From: Dehalococcoidia bacterium
GTDB taxonomy: Bacteria; Chloroflexota; Dehalococcoidia; Bin125
Direction of reading: 5' to 3'
Assembly: GCA_022826965.1 (NCBI GenBank)
Contig: JAJDTU010000009.1
Coordinates: forward strand, 206,206-270,205
DNA length: 64,000 nt
Position 1 is the first letter of the stretch. Each line of letters starts with the position of its first letter. The position numbers and the translations under genes were made by a program. This document shows, piece by piece, positions 50,282 through 58,756 of this stretch. Under the pieces are notes generated by a model that saw nothing but the letters and a program-made list of their open reading frames with translations, made no database searches and had not been told where the DNA came from.

Positions 50282-51172
50282 TCAGTTGCCGTTCGGGTCG
50301 TCGTCGTCCTGCTCGGTCTGCTCGACGTTGGGCAGGGGTCGGAGTTCGAAGACGATCTGGACCCTTGCGGTGACGGATTCGCTGCCTCCGAAGACGGGGG
50401 TTGGTTCGAATGAACTGTCGGCCATTGCCGCTTCCTCGGACTCCAACGATGATCGAGCGGCGGTCAGGTTGCCGACCGGGTTGAGTTCGACGACCCGGAC
50501 GATCTCGTAGCGCATGTGCTCGGCGATGGAGTTGGCGGTAGCGACGGCGTCATCGATCGCGTCCAGGAGGGCGAGGCGCTCGGCCTCGGCGCGGCCGGAT
50601 GCGGTGAAGTCCAGACCGTCGAAGCGGACGTGGTCGCCGCCGGCGCTCAGGATGGTGTCGATCAGCAGGCCGGCCTGGTCGACGCCGTCGATCCTGGCAA
50701 GCAACGAGTTGCGGTACTCGAAGCCAAGGGAGACTCGGCCCCGTTCGGTCCAGTCGTACTGCTCGCTGATCCGAATGGAAGTGGTTTGCAGCTGATCGTG
50801 GCGCACGCAGAGCTGCTCGGGATTGTCGTCGTTGCAGCCCATCTGCAGCGCGGTGCGCACGTCGACGAGCGCCGAGTTGCCGGTCGAGACGGCGGCGCGA
50901 ACCGACTGGTCGAGCGCAATGATGCTGAAGCGGGCCAGCGTCCCGTCGCGTTCGACGCTGCGCGACGCCGCGCCTTCGATCGTGAGGGTGGTGAGCGGCT
51001 CCTTGCCGGGCCACTGCTTCACTGTTTCCGTGACTTTCTTTTCCGTGTATTCCTCGGCGCCGACCGAACTGGTCAGCGTCAACGTCAGCAGCGCGCCAAG
51101 CGCCAGCATCACGGTGGCGAGTCCAAGCGCGAGCAGTTTGCGGGCGTTCCAGATCAGCATCGAATCGTTCAT
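50282..51172 (-). CDS. SIMPL-domain (DUF541) secreted protein
   Basis: 296 residues from ATG 51172, with GGAGAGAACACG upstream. Signal/anchor helix (LALGLATVMLALGALLTLTLTSSVGA), then the SIMPL pattern: LTIEGAASRSVERDGTLARFSIIAL, then TTSIRISEQYDW and the repeated RVSLGFEYRNSLLARIDGVDQAG, then ALLDAIDDAVATANSIAEHM. Surface/periplasmic protein of unknown molecular role. Acidic C-terminal tail. Confidence 0.82.
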   Translation of the reverse strand: MNDSMLIWNARKLLALGLATVMLALGALLTLTLTSSVGAEEYTEKKVTETVKQWPGKEPLTTLTIEGAASRSVERDGTLARFSIIALDQSVRAAVSTGNSALVDVRTALQMGCNDDNPEQLCVRHDQLQTTSIRISEQYDWTERGRVSLGFEYRNSLLARIDGVDQAGLLIDTILSAGGDHVRFDGLDFTASGRAEAERLALLDAIDDAVATANSIAEHMRYEIVRVVELNPVGNLTAARSSLESEEAAMADSSFEPTPVFGGSESVTARVQIVFELRPLPNVEQTEQDDDDPNGN

Positions 51173-51231
51173 CGTGTTCTCTCCAGATCTCTGCGAGACG
51201 GGATGCACATCCGTCCGTGATCACCGTACGT

Positions 51232-51969
51232 CTATGTAACGTCCTGAGGCGCTTCGAGGTTGCGTTCGAAGAAGTCCAGCATTGTGGCCCAGGCTGCTTC
51301 GGCGGACTCTTCGTGATAACCGGCTTGCATCGGCGACAGCCGAATGAGGAGCGAGCGCACTGGGCCGTGCTGATTCATGAAGGAATGTCCGGCTCCGGGG
51401 TAGAGGTTGACCTGGTGCTCGACGCCGAGCTGCTCGAGGTGTCCGCGGAGGCGGTCGGCCTGCCGGACGAACACCCGATCCCGCTCGCCGTATCCGCCGA
51501 AAACGGGACAGATACCTTCCAGTTCTTTGGGCTCGCGCGGGACGGCGCCGTAGAAGTCTGCCGCCACACCAATCGGCGCGCGCGAGGCGTAGAGGATGGC
51601 GAAGCCGCCGCCCATACAGAATCCGGCCACTGCCATCCGAGAGGGATCGACGTCGTCGCGCGCCGCCAGCCAGGCGCGGGCCGTCTCGATGTCGGCGAAT
51701 GCGCGGCCCTCGCCGCTACGCAGGGCTTGCATCGTGCGGCGGATACACAGCGGCTTCGCCCTGGGACCGACGGAGTAGAGATCGGGCGCGAGCGCGACGT
51801 AACCGTTGTCGGCGAAGCGTCGGGCGATGCGGCGAATGTCGTCGTTGAGGCCGAACAGCTCGTGCAGCACGAGGACGCCGGGACGGCGCTCGCCGCCTTG
51901 ATCGGGCGATGCGACGTAGGCAGTCAGGTCGCCGTCGCCAGTGGGGATTCGGACCGTCTGGCCGGGCAT
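51232..51969 (-). CDS. Dienelactone hydrolase-family alpha/beta hydrolase
   Basis: 245 residues. Catalytic triad: Cys 118 in AVAGFCMGGGFA, Asp 164 in GYGERDRVFV, His 195 in YPGAGHSFMN; Glu 36 in VLHELFGLND is the expected activator. Opens dienelactones in aromatic ring cleavage or acts as a general esterase. ATG start. Confidence 0.93.
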   Translation of the reverse strand: MPGQTVRIPTGDGDLTAYVASPDQGGERRPGVLVLHELFGLNDDIRRIARRFADNGYVALAPDLYSVGPRAKPLCIRRTMQALRSGEGRAFADIETARAWLAARDDVDPSRMAVAGFCMGGGFAILYASRAPIGVAADFYGAVPREPKELEGICPVFGGYGERDRVFVRQADRLRGHLEQLGVEHQVNLYPGAGHSFMNQHGPVRSLLIRLSPMQAGYHEESAEAAWATMLDFFERNLEAPQDVT

Positions 51970-52045
51970 TGGGCACCTCTCAGTCTCGCGATAGCCTGCG
52001 CATCATGCAGCTCGCGTGAGCCAACAGTAGCGAAGGACAGGAACA

Positions 52046-52831
52046 GTGGCCGACTACAACACCCTGGGATACGACGTGGCCGACGGCGTGGCGACAATCA
52101 CGATTGACCGGCCGGAAGCGGCGAACTCGCTCTCGCTGGAGATGTGCCAGGAGCTGATGGATGCCTCGATCCGGGTGGACGACGACCCGGAGGTGCGCGC
52201 GGTCGTGTTCCGCGGTACGGGGCGATTCTTCTGCACCGGCGCGGACCTGCGCGGCTTCCCGCCCGCCGGTCCGGAGATGGCGACGTACGTCAAGGAGATG
52301 ACGACGTACCTGCACGCCGCCGCCTCGCGGTTCACGCGCATGGACCCGCCGCTGATCACGGCGATCAACGGGACCTGCGCCGGCGCCGGGATGAGCCTGG
52401 CGCTGATCGGCGACCTCGCCCTGGCCGGCGAGTCGTCCCGCTTCACGATGGCCTACTCGCGGATCGGCCTGACCCCGGACGGTTCGTCGACCTACTTCCT
52501 GCCGCGGCTGGTCGGCCTGCGACGCTCGCTCGAGCTCTGCCTGACCAACCGGATGCTCTCGGCGCAAGAGGCGCTCGACTGGGGGATGATCAATCGCGTG
52601 GTGGCGGATGAGGATTTGCAGGCCGAGGCGCACGCCCTGGCGGCGCAACTCGCGGCGGGTCCGACGGAGTCGATTGGCGCGGCAAAGCGGTTGTATCACA
52701 AGTCGTGGAACGAGGGTCTTGAGACGCAAATGGAGTGGGAAACGCGGGAGATCTGCGACGCAGCTCGGCGTCCGGAGGCGAAGGAGGGCATGACTGCGTT
52801 CTTCGAGAAGCGGGATCCGGTGTTCCGGTAG
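52046..52831 (+). CDS. Enoyl-CoA hydratase/isomerase family protein
   Basis: 261 residues, GTG start after AAGGACAGGAAC. Crotonase pattern: GVATITIDRPEAANSLSLEMCQEL, oxyanion-hole FFCTGADLRGF and NGTCAGAGMSLALIGDLALA, then FTMAYSRIGLTPDGSSTYFLPRLVG. The C-terminus MTAFFEKRDPVF is typical. A second acid/base Glu of true hydratases is not at the expected place, so isomerase or thioesterase activity is possible. Confidence 0.92.
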   Translation: MADYNTLGYDVADGVATITIDRPEAANSLSLEMCQELMDASIRVDDDPEVRAVVFRGTGRFFCTGADLRGFPPAGPEMATYVKEMTTYLHAAASRFTRMDPPLITAINGTCAGAGMSLALIGDLALAGESSRFTMAYSRIGLTPDGSSTYFLPRLVGLRRSLELCLTNRMLSAQEALDWGMINRVVADEDLQAEAHALAAQLAAGPTESIGAAKRLYHKSWNEGLETQMEWETREICDAARRPEAKEGMTAFFEKRDPVFR

Positions 52832-52832
52832 G

Positions 52833-52920
52833 GGGCCCTCACCCTAACCCTCTCCCAGAGGGAGAGGGAACCAGCTTCCAGCAGCGCCCGCTCTGATGCC
52901 CGCTGCGCGGGGGGAGAGTG
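52833..52920. repeat. Family-2 and partial family-1 repeats
   Basis: Family 2 (CCCTCACCCTAACCCTCTCCCAGAGGGAGAGGG) lies at 52833-52873. The end half of a family-1 unit (CCCGCTGCGCGGGGGGAGAG) lies at about 52899-52918. Confidence 0.8.
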
Positions 52921-52933
52921 AGATTGCGAATCG

Positions 52934-53347
52934 ATGACAGAAGCAGATGATCCTCTGATCGACCATGTGCGCGGCGAGGCGGAGCGGATCGAGCGGGCGG
53001 TGGACCGGCGTTATGAACGGCGTGGCGGCCTGGGTCGGCTCGGCCTGCCGACGCCGAGTGAGGAAGACAGCGGGCCGAGTCGGACGTTTACCTGGCGATA
53101 CCTGTTCACGTGGCAGGAGGCGGAACGGTCGCGGCGCTACGTGATCGCTCTGCCGGTCGATCGTTGCATCGCGGCGCGCCAGCCGGTTGAAGAGCAAATC
53201 GAGAGCTGGCTTGACGGTCGCCACGCGACGGCCGAGGTTGTCGGTCCGCGGGTCAAGCTCCGCGAGGGTCTGCGCGCGTACGAGGTGACGATGCGGGTGA
53301 CGATGCGGGTGACGATGCGCATGACGTTGTCGGAGCGTCGAGGCTGA
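52934..53347 (+). CDS. Protein of unknown function with C-terminal tandem repeat
   Basis: 137 residues. Helical N-terminus (IDHVRGEAERIERAVDRRYERR), a middle TFTWRYLFTWQEAERSRRYVIALPVDRCIAAR, and a C-terminal EVTMRVTMRVTMRMTLSE made by three tandem copies of a 12-base unit (GTGACGATGCGG type) at about 53285-53320. No family is recognised. Confidence 0.55.
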   Translation: MTEADDPLIDHVRGEAERIERAVDRRYERRGGLGRLGLPTPSEEDSGPSRTFTWRYLFTWQEAERSRRYVIALPVDRCIAARQPVEEQIESWLDGRHATAEVVGPRVKLREGLRAYEVTMRVTMRVTMRMTLSERRG

Positions 53348-53442
53348 GTTGGCGCGTTCAGCGATCGGAATCTGGGTAGCCTGAAATTTGATAGCTTCTG
53401 GTCAGATTCGAGAGAGCAGAGATCCTGGAAAGGAAACCCACG

Positions 53443-54486
53443 ATGAAAGCAGTCGTAATGGAAGGCGTCCAACAACCGCTGGTCGTGCGCGAGTTTGACG
53501 ATCCGGTGATCGGGCCGAAGGATGCGCTGGTGCGAGTCGAGGCGTGCGGCGTGTGCCGCTCGGACTGGCATCTCTGGCAGGGCGACCTTTCGTGGGTCGG
53601 ATTCGAGCTGCCGTTGCCGGTGGTGCTGGGACACGAATGGGCGGGCACCGTCGAGTCGGTCGGCGACGAGGTCGAGCACATCCGTCCCGGGATGCGGGTG
53701 CTGACGCCGTTCCACAACGGCTGCGGCAACTGCCAACTCTGCCGGGTTGGGCTGCCGAACATCTGCGACAACCAGGCCGGCTTTGCCGGCGGCTTCGCGC
53801 AGAAGGCGGCGATCCGCAGCGCCGACTTCAACGCCATTCCGCTGCCCGACAACGTGTCGTTCGAGGCCGGCGCGGCGATGGGCTGCCGGTTCATGACTTC
53901 CTACCACGGGGTTGCCGACCGCGGCGAGGTCTCGGGCGGCGATTGGGTGGTGGTTAACGGCTGCGGCGGCATCGGCCTTTCGGCGGTGCAGGTTGCGGCG
54001 GCCTTGGGCGCGCAGGTCATCGCGGTCGACCTCGAGGAGGGCAAGCTTTCGCTGGCACGCTCGCAGGGCGCCGTGGAGACAATCAACGCGCTCGAAGACG
54101 ACGTGCCGACGCGGGTGCGTGAGATCACTGACGGGGGCGCCAACGTCTCGGTTGATGCGTTGGGGATCAAGGCGACGATGCTGAACTCGGTCAACTCGCT
54201 GCGCAAGGGCGGCGTGCACGTGCAGATCGGGATCACGTCGGCGGACGAAGCGGGCGAGGTCGGCCTGCCGATCGACTTCATCACGATGTCGGAGATCGAG
54301 TTCCGCGGATCGCTGGGTCTGCCGAACCAGAACTACCCGTCGATGCTGAACATGGTTGCCTCGGGCAAGCTGAACCCGGAGACGATCGTCTCGGAGACGA
54401 TTTCGCTCGATGAGGTACCGAATGTGGTCGACTCGATGACGACGTTCCAGACAACGGGATTCGTGACGATTACGGACTTTGCCTAG
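53443..54486 (+). CDS. Zinc-dependent alcohol dehydrogenase
   Basis: 347 residues. Catalytic zinc ligands Cys 38 (ACGVCRSDWH), His 64 and Glu 65 (GHEWAG); structural zinc Cys 94, 97, 100, 108 (GCGNCQLCRVGLPNIC); Rossmann GCGGIGLSAVQVAAALGA. Medium-chain NAD(P)-dependent dehydrogenase. Substrate unknown. A TAGCCT box lies upstream near 53377. ATG with GGAAAGG ribosome-binding region. Confidence 0.94.
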   Translation: MKAVVMEGVQQPLVVREFDDPVIGPKDALVRVEACGVCRSDWHLWQGDLSWVGFELPLPVVLGHEWAGTVESVGDEVEHIRPGMRVLTPFHNGCGNCQLCRVGLPNICDNQAGFAGGFAQKAAIRSADFNAIPLPDNVSFEAGAAMGCRFMTSYHGVADRGEVSGGDWVVVNGCGGIGLSAVQVAAALGAQVIAVDLEEGKLSLARSQGAVETINALEDDVPTRVREITDGGANVSVDALGIKATMLNSVNSLRKGGVHVQIGITSADEAGEVGLPIDFITMSEIEFRGSLGLPNQNYPSMLNMVASGKLNPETIVSETISLDEVPNVVDSMTTFQTTGFVTITDFA

Positions 54487-54513
54487 TCGCCGCTCACAGC
54501 GATCAGGCCATCG

Positions 54514-54618
54514 TTTGCTCCCCTCTGCAAGGAGAGCTCCCGCGAAGCGGGTGAGGGGCTCCGGTCTCCGGAGGCCCCCTCAGTCCCTACGGGACAGCTC
54601 CCCCAACGGGGGAGCAAA
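54514..54618. repeat. 105-base nested palindromic element
   Basis: Ends are perfect inverted repeats TTTGCTCCCC / GGGGAGCAAA. The inside holds a central palindrome (GGGGCTCCGG TCT CCGGAGGCCCC) and family-1-like CAGTCCCTACGGGACAG. Resembles a small MITE. Confidence 0.75.
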
Positions 54619-54663
54619 TTCCGATCCGGGGACAAACCCATATCGGCCGCTGAGGAAGAACTG

Positions 54664-55566
54664 ATGAACCTCGACTGCCCTCACTGCGACTGGAGCGGCG
54701 ATCGGCGATTCTGTCCGGCCTGTGGTGCGGCGCTGTGGTCGCCTGACAGCGATGAGGGCGCCGCGGAGTGCACGGTGGTGCTGTCCTTCGATGTCGACGG
54801 CTCGTCGGGCATGATCAACCGGGATCCACAGGTCGAGTTCCGCCCTTCGGCGCGATCGTTCGGGGACTACGGACCAATCGTCGCAGTCCCACACATCCTG
54901 ACCGCGCTCGCCCGCGCTGAAGTCTCCGCTTCCTTCTACATCCCCGGTTGGGTCGCAGAGCGCAATCCGGCGACAGTTGAACGCATCGCGGAGGCCGGTC
55001 ACGAGATCGGGCACCACGGCTATCTGCACGAACCACCGGCCACGCTCTCAGCGGAGGACGAGGCGGAGGTGCTCGATCGGGGCAGCGAGATCCTGCGGGG
55101 GATCGTCGGTGAGGCGCCGGTTGGTTACCGCTCGCCCTCGTGGGAGTTGAGCGATGTGTCGCTCGACCTGATGTCGGAGCGGGGTTTTCGCTACGACTCC
55201 TCGCTGATGGGCTCGGATGCGCCGTACTGGGTGAGCGCCGGGGATTCCGCAATGGTCGAGCTGCCGATCCACTGGGCGCTCGACGACTATCCCTACTTCG
55301 TCTTCGCGCCGACGGACGGCCGCCGCCTACAGGCTGCGCCCGAGCAGGTGGAATCGACCTGGCGGGACGCATTCGACGAGATCTACCGTCGGGGAGGCGT
55401 GTTCACGCTGACGATGCACCCGTACATCATCGGCCGACCGGGGCGCGTGTCGATGCTGGAGCGGCTGATCGGGTACATGAAGTCGAAGCCGGGGGTGACG
55501 TTCGCGAGGGCGGTGGATGTGTGCGACGAGTTCGCGTCGGCATGGTCGGCGGCACGACCGGGGTAG
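54664..55566 (+). CDS. Polysaccharide deacetylase-family protein with zinc ribbon
   Basis: 300 residues. N-terminal zinc ribbon CPHCDWSGDRRFCPACG (residues 5-21). Then NodB-type barrel: VVLSFDVDG (metal Asp), HEIGHHGYLHEPP (metal His), GYRSPSWELS, and the C-terminal GVFTLTMHPYIIGRPGR. This resembles the DUF2334/PgdA-like group that hydrolyses C-N bonds (including some amidases of the puuE type). No signal peptide, so likely cytoplasmic. Confidence 0.85.
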   Translation: MNLDCPHCDWSGDRRFCPACGAALWSPDSDEGAAECTVVLSFDVDGSSGMINRDPQVEFRPSARSFGDYGPIVAVPHILTALARAEVSASFYIPGWVAERNPATVERIAEAGHEIGHHGYLHEPPATLSAEDEAEVLDRGSEILRGIVGEAPVGYRSPSWELSDVSLDLMSERGFRYDSSLMGSDAPYWVSAGDSAMVELPIHWALDDYPYFVFAPTDGRRLQAAPEQVESTWRDAFDEIYRRGGVFTLTMHPYIIGRPGRVSMLERLIGYMKSKPGVTFARAVDVCDEFASAWSAARPG

Positions 55567-55614
55567 GTCTCAAGGTCGGCCGCGCGCAGGCGAGGCCATG
55601 CTGCGCCTCCTTGG

Positions 55615-55644
55615 GGCGCGCCCCCGCCTTCGCGGGGGCGACTT
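55615..55644. repeat. Family-4 palindromic repeat
   Basis: CGCGCCCCCGCCTTCGCGGGGGCGACTTCT hairpin, related to units near 50160-50231 and 7780. Confidence 0.75.
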
Positions 55645-55702
55645 CTGAAGTGGCCTAGCTGATACCGATGTCGCCACGAGAGAGGATCGGCGGTTTGCCC
55701 GA

Positions 55703-55708
55703 TAGGCT
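55703..55708 (+). promoter_or_regulatory. Predicted leaderless -10 box TAGGCT
   Basis: TAGGCT, six bases, GTG 55715. Confidence 0.6.
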
Positions 55709-55714
55709 GTCTGC

Positions 55715-56326
55715 GTGAATGGTCCTTCGGCCTCGTTCGGGCGCGCCGTTGCCGCTATTGATGCGGCCAATGCCGACGACCCATTCACGCTGATCGTCGA
55801 CGGGGACGCCCTGCCCAAGGAGCAGACGCACGCGGAGATGATGAGCCGTTGGGTGCGGGAGCTGAATCCCGACGCGTCCGAGGAGTTGCTGCTGGCTGCT
55901 CGGGCGCATCACATTCGGCGCTGGATGATTCCGCGCTCGACGTTTCCGGCGGGTCGAAGCGCGTATCTGCGCTGGCGGCGGGCTCTGCACTCGGTGCATG
56001 CCGAGCTGACGGCCGCGATCCTGGAGGAATGCGGCTATCCGCGCAGCTCGGTTGAGCGGGTGGCGGCGCTGGTGGCCAAGGCGGATCTGCTGCAAGCCGG
56101 TGATCCGGATGCGCAGACGCTCGAGGATGCGCTCTCGCTGGTCTTCTTCGACACGCAGCTTGAGCCGTTGTTGGACGACCTGGACGATCGCCAGCTACGG
56201 CGAGCGCTGGGGCGGACCTGGCGCAAGATGTCTCCCGGTGGTCAGGCCGCTGCTCGCGGACTCGATCTGTCCGATCGCGCGATCGAGACGCTGGCCCGGC
56301 TGGTCGACGGATTCGCGGATGAGTGA
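55715..56326 (+). CDS. DUF4202 family protein
   Basis: 203 residues, GTG start at a leaderless box. DGDALPKEQTHAEMMSRWVRELNPDASEELLLAARAHHIRRWMIPRSTFPAGRSAYLRWR matches DUF4202, a conserved helical protein family with an HD-like HH pair. The second half is VAALVAKADLLQAGDPDAQTLEDALSLVFFDTQLEPL. Function unknown; the HH and KADL pattern suggests a metal-binding hydrolase. Overlaps the methyltransferase start by eight bases. Confidence 0.82.
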   Translation: MNGPSASFGRAVAAIDAANADDPFTLIVDGDALPKEQTHAEMMSRWVRELNPDASEELLLAARAHHIRRWMIPRSTFPAGRSAYLRWRRALHSVHAELTAAILEECGYPRSSVERVAALVAKADLLQAGDPDAQTLEDALSLVFFDTQLEPLLDDLDDRQLRRALGRTWRKMSPGGQAAARGLDLSDRAIETLARLVDGFADE

Positions 56327-57128
56327 CTTGTCCCGAGACCGCTACACGCATGGCCATCATGAGTCGGTGGTGCAGTCGCACGCCCGCCGCCGAGCTGAAG
56401 TCGAGGCGTGGTTCCTGCTGCCCCGACTGAGAGCAGGGATGCGGCTGCTCGACGCCGGTTGCGGTCCCGGAACGGTGACGACAGGATTGGCGCGTGCCGT
56501 GTCGCCCGGCGAGGTCATCGGTCTCGATGCGGCCTCCGGGGTGCTGGAGCATGCACGGGCTCACGCGTCGGAAGAGGCGGTGGATAACGTCTCGTTTGTG
56601 GCCGGGGATGTGTACCAGCTCGAGTTCGCCGATGCGGAGTTCGACGTCGTGTATGCGAACCAGCTGCTACAGCATCTGACCGACCCTGTGCGCGCGATCG
56701 CTGAGATGCGGCGGGTTCTCAGGCCGGGTGGATTGCTGGCCGTGCGGGATGCCGACTACGCCACGATGTCGCCGTATCCAAAGTTCCCGGAGTTTGCAGA
56801 CTGGAACCGGCTCTATCACGAGGTCGCGTACCGCAACAACGCCGAGCCCGATGCGGGCCGCAACATGCCGGCCTGGGTTCGGGCGGCTGGTTTCGGCGAT
56901 ATTGAGATTCACCCGAATGTGGTCGCGATGGAGGGCAAAGAGGCGCGAATCTGGGGTCGAACGTGGTCGCAGCGGATTCTCTACAGCGGGATTGCCGATC
57001 AGGCGTTGGAGTATGGGTTTGCAGATCGGGCGGAGCTGGAGCGGCTCTCCAACGGCTGGGCAAGCTGGGCGGAGACGGAGGCTCCGTTCTTCATGTTTAC
57101 TCATATCGCGGTGCTGGCGGTCTGCTAG
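56319..57128 (+). CDS. SAM-dependent methyltransferase (class I)
   Basis: 269 residues from ATG 56319. Motif I MRLLDAGCGPGTVTTGLA, then VIGLDAASGVLEHAR, VSFVAGDVYQLEFADAEFDVVYANQLLQHLTDPVRAIAEMRRVLRPGGLLAVRD. UbiE/COQ5-like fold. Translationally coupled to DUF4202. The stop overlaps the stop of the convergent antitoxin gene. Substrate unknown. Confidence 0.92.
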   Translation: MSDLSRDRYTHGHHESVVQSHARRRAEVEAWFLLPRLRAGMRLLDAGCGPGTVTTGLARAVSPGEVIGLDAASGVLEHARAHASEEAVDNVSFVAGDVYQLEFADAEFDVVYANQLLQHLTDPVRAIAEMRRVLRPGGLLAVRDADYATMSPYPKFPEFADWNRLYHEVAYRNNAEPDAGRNMPAWVRAAGFGDIEIHPNVVAMEGKEARIWGRTWSQRILYSGIADQALEYGFADRAELERLSNGWASWAETEAPFFMFTHIAVLAVC

Positions 57129-57367
57129 TCGGCGACTTCGGCCTGGCTTGACCCGCGAGCCGCACGCTTCGCACGGATGGCGGACAGGGTGTACTCGCGA
57201 ACAAGGTGGTCGACCCGTAGACCGGTCAACCGCGATTCATCTCCGATCTCGCGGATTTCGTCTCCCGAGAACTTCAACTCGAGAACCACGCCCGGGTTCT
57301 CGGCCACATTGACCTCGATTGGGTCGTCCTCAAAATCTGAGTCGGGAAATCTCTCGTCGTGCGTCAT
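57125..57367 (-). CDS. Probable antitoxin-like partner, toxin-first operon
   Basis: 80 residues from ATG 57367. Acidic N-terminus (DERFPDSDFEDDPIEVNVAENPG), middle VLELKFSGDEIREIGDESRLTGLRVDHLVREYTL, basic C-terminus (IRAKRAARGSSQ). The SRLTGLRVDHLVREYTL stretch resembles a ribbon-helix-helix type helix pair. Its ATG overlaps the upstream toxin-like gene's TGA. Antitoxin role is inferred from size, order and coupling. Confidence 0.6.
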   Translation of the reverse strand: MTHDERFPDSDFEDDPIEVNVAENPGVVLELKFSGDEIREIGDESRLTGLRVDHLVREYTLSAIRAKRAARGSSQAEVAD

Positions 57368-57687
57368 GGCCGATTCCGCCTGCCGCCGGGCTGTCGATAT
57401 CTCGTTTGGTCGCCCCGGCCTGCCTTCCAACCAGTGACGACATGGGCACGCCCCGCGCGGTCAGGGTGTTCAATGATGATAGTTAGTATCTGCCCGGTGC
57501 GCCCGGGACCGAGCATTTTCCAACGCGGTTGGCGATTCGTGCCCCGTCGAGCTCGTCGCCCTCTGTTCGGCAGAAACTTCGGATCGCCGCGAAGGACAGC
57601 ATCCGCATCATCCGGCTCCAACCCGTGAGCGAACAGTTCCTCAATCGAGGCGGCATTGAGCGCCAACTCATTGACGAACCTGGGCAT
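57364..57687 (-). CDS. BrnT/DUF4258-like putative RNase toxin
   Basis: 107 residues. PRFVNELALNAASIEELFAHGLEPDDADAVLRGDPKFLPNRGRRARRGTNRQPRWKMLGPGRTGQILTIIIEH then RAHVVTGWKAG. The layout (an N-terminal helix-loop ending in GDP, an Arg/Lys-rich strand, a strand pair ending in VVTGW) matches small BrnT/DUF4258 toxins. It lies upstream of, and overlaps, the partner gene, as in BrnTA. Residue-level identification is tentative. Confidence 0.6.
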   Translation of the reverse strand: MPRFVNELALNAASIEELFAHGLEPDDADAVLRGDPKFLPNRGRRARRGTNRQPRWKMLGPGRTGQILTIIIEHPDRAGRAHVVTGWKAGRGDQTRYRQPGGRRNRP

Positions 57688-57736
57688 GAACAGCCAATCT
57701 CACTCGCTTGGCCGTGTCTTGTTGGACTGGTGAGGG

Positions 57737-58117
57737 CTACTCGCCGAACACCACCTCGATCAACGGGGAGCCGTCGACCCATTGCTGGACGTTGTCCTCG
57801 TTGATGTACTCGCTCAGTTTCTTTGCCGCGAGGAAGACTGAGCGCTTTTCGGCGGGGTCGGTGACGGCGCGGGCGGCGCCGTCGAGGTCCGCCTCGGTTG
57901 ACTGCTTCAGGTGGAACGTGATGGCCGGATTGGCGAGCACGTTGGCGTACCACGAGCGCGGGCCGGGACGGCCGGTGATGTAGTAGCGGTCGTCGACGTT
58001 GTGGAACCAGATTTCGATACGCTTCGGCTCGCCGCTGGTTCGACCGATTGTGGTGATGTCGATGACGAGATCGTTGGCCAGCGCGTCGGCGACGCCGGGG
58101 TCGGATGGTGAGGCCAT
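57737..58117 (-). CDS. Deazaflavin (F420)-dependent nitroreductase-family protein
   Basis: 126 residues from ATG 58117. VIDITTIGRTSGEPKRIEIWFHNVDDRYYITGRPGPRSWYANVLANPAITFHLK is the DDN/DUF385 split-barrel signature. It binds F420 or flavin; other F420-type genes occur in the window. Coupled to ogt upstream by a one-base overlap (TAATG). Confidence 0.85.
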   Translation of the reverse strand: MASPSDPGVADALANDLVIDITTIGRTSGEPKRIEIWFHNVDDRYYITGRPGPRSWYANVLANPAITFHLKQSTEADLDGAARAVTDPAEKRSVFLAAKKLSEYINEDNVQQWVDGSPLIEVVFGE

Positions 58118-58632
58118 TAGTCGTGTCCGTTCTTGCTCAGCTTCAGGTGTCTGCGCTCGTGCTCGAGGAACCATTGCTTGCGGTCGAGGCCGCCGCCGTA
58201 GCCGCCGAGGCCGCCGTCGGAGCGCACGATCCGGTGGCAGGGTACGGCGATGCCGAGCGGGTTGCGTCCGGTCGCGGTGCCGACGGCGCGGTAGGCGGAG
58301 GGCTTGCCGACGGCCTGCGCGATCTGCTGGTAGGACGCCGTCTGGCCCGCCGGTACTTCGCGAATCGCCTGCCAGACGGATCGCTGGAACTCGGTGCCAT
58401 CGGGATCGATGTCGATCTGTTCAATCGCTTCCACATCCCCGTCGAAGTAGCCGGCGACGGCGTCGCGCACGAATTCGGCCTCGCTCGACAATTCTTCCGC
58501 CGCCGCGTCGGCGTCGGGCGACAACACGGGCCGCGCCCAGGTCTCGACGAAGCCTGCCTCGTGCAAGGCGCCATCGCGGATCGCGAGGTACATCGTGCCG
58601 AGCGGGGTGTCGATCCAGCAGTGTTCATCCAT
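58117..58632 (-). CDS. ogt: Methylated-DNA--protein-cysteine methyltransferase
   Basis: 171 residues from ATG 58632, with GAGGAGAGCAG upstream and a TAACCT box further back. Helix-turn-helix and active-site loop: GTEFQRSVWQAIREVPAGQTASYQQIAQAVGKPSAYRAVGTATGRNPLGIAVPCHRIVRSDG; acceptor Cys 132 in PCHR. Removes O6-alkylguanine damage. The N-terminal ferredoxin-like half is complete. Confidence 0.95.
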   Translation of the reverse strand: MDEHCWIDTPLGTMYLAIRDGALHEAGFVETWARPVLSPDADAAAEELSSEAEFVRDAVAGYFDGDVEAIEQIDIDPDGTEFQRSVWQAIREVPAGQTASYQQIAQAVGKPSAYRAVGTATGRNPLGIAVPCHRIVRSDGGLGGYGGGLDRKQWFLEHERRHLKLSKNGHD

Positions 58633-58756
58633 GGCTGCTCTCCTCTTCACGCGCACCACCGACAGGTTATGGTCCGCCGCGATAGAACGCAAGTACTAGT
58701 CATGCCTTCCCCGGCTCCGCGATAGGCTGCGATTGAGATTGGAGCGTCGAGCGACC

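Noticed and set aside
50401..50420. GGTTCGAAT, reminiscent of a tRNA T-arm
   Set aside because: No flanking acceptor, D-arm or anticodon stems, and it lies inside the SIMPL-domain gene.
57437..57736. Plus-strand open frames opposite the TA-like pair
   Set aside because: They have no start with a ribosome-binding site and their translations show no folded pattern. The minus-strand genes with ATGA coupling fit better.
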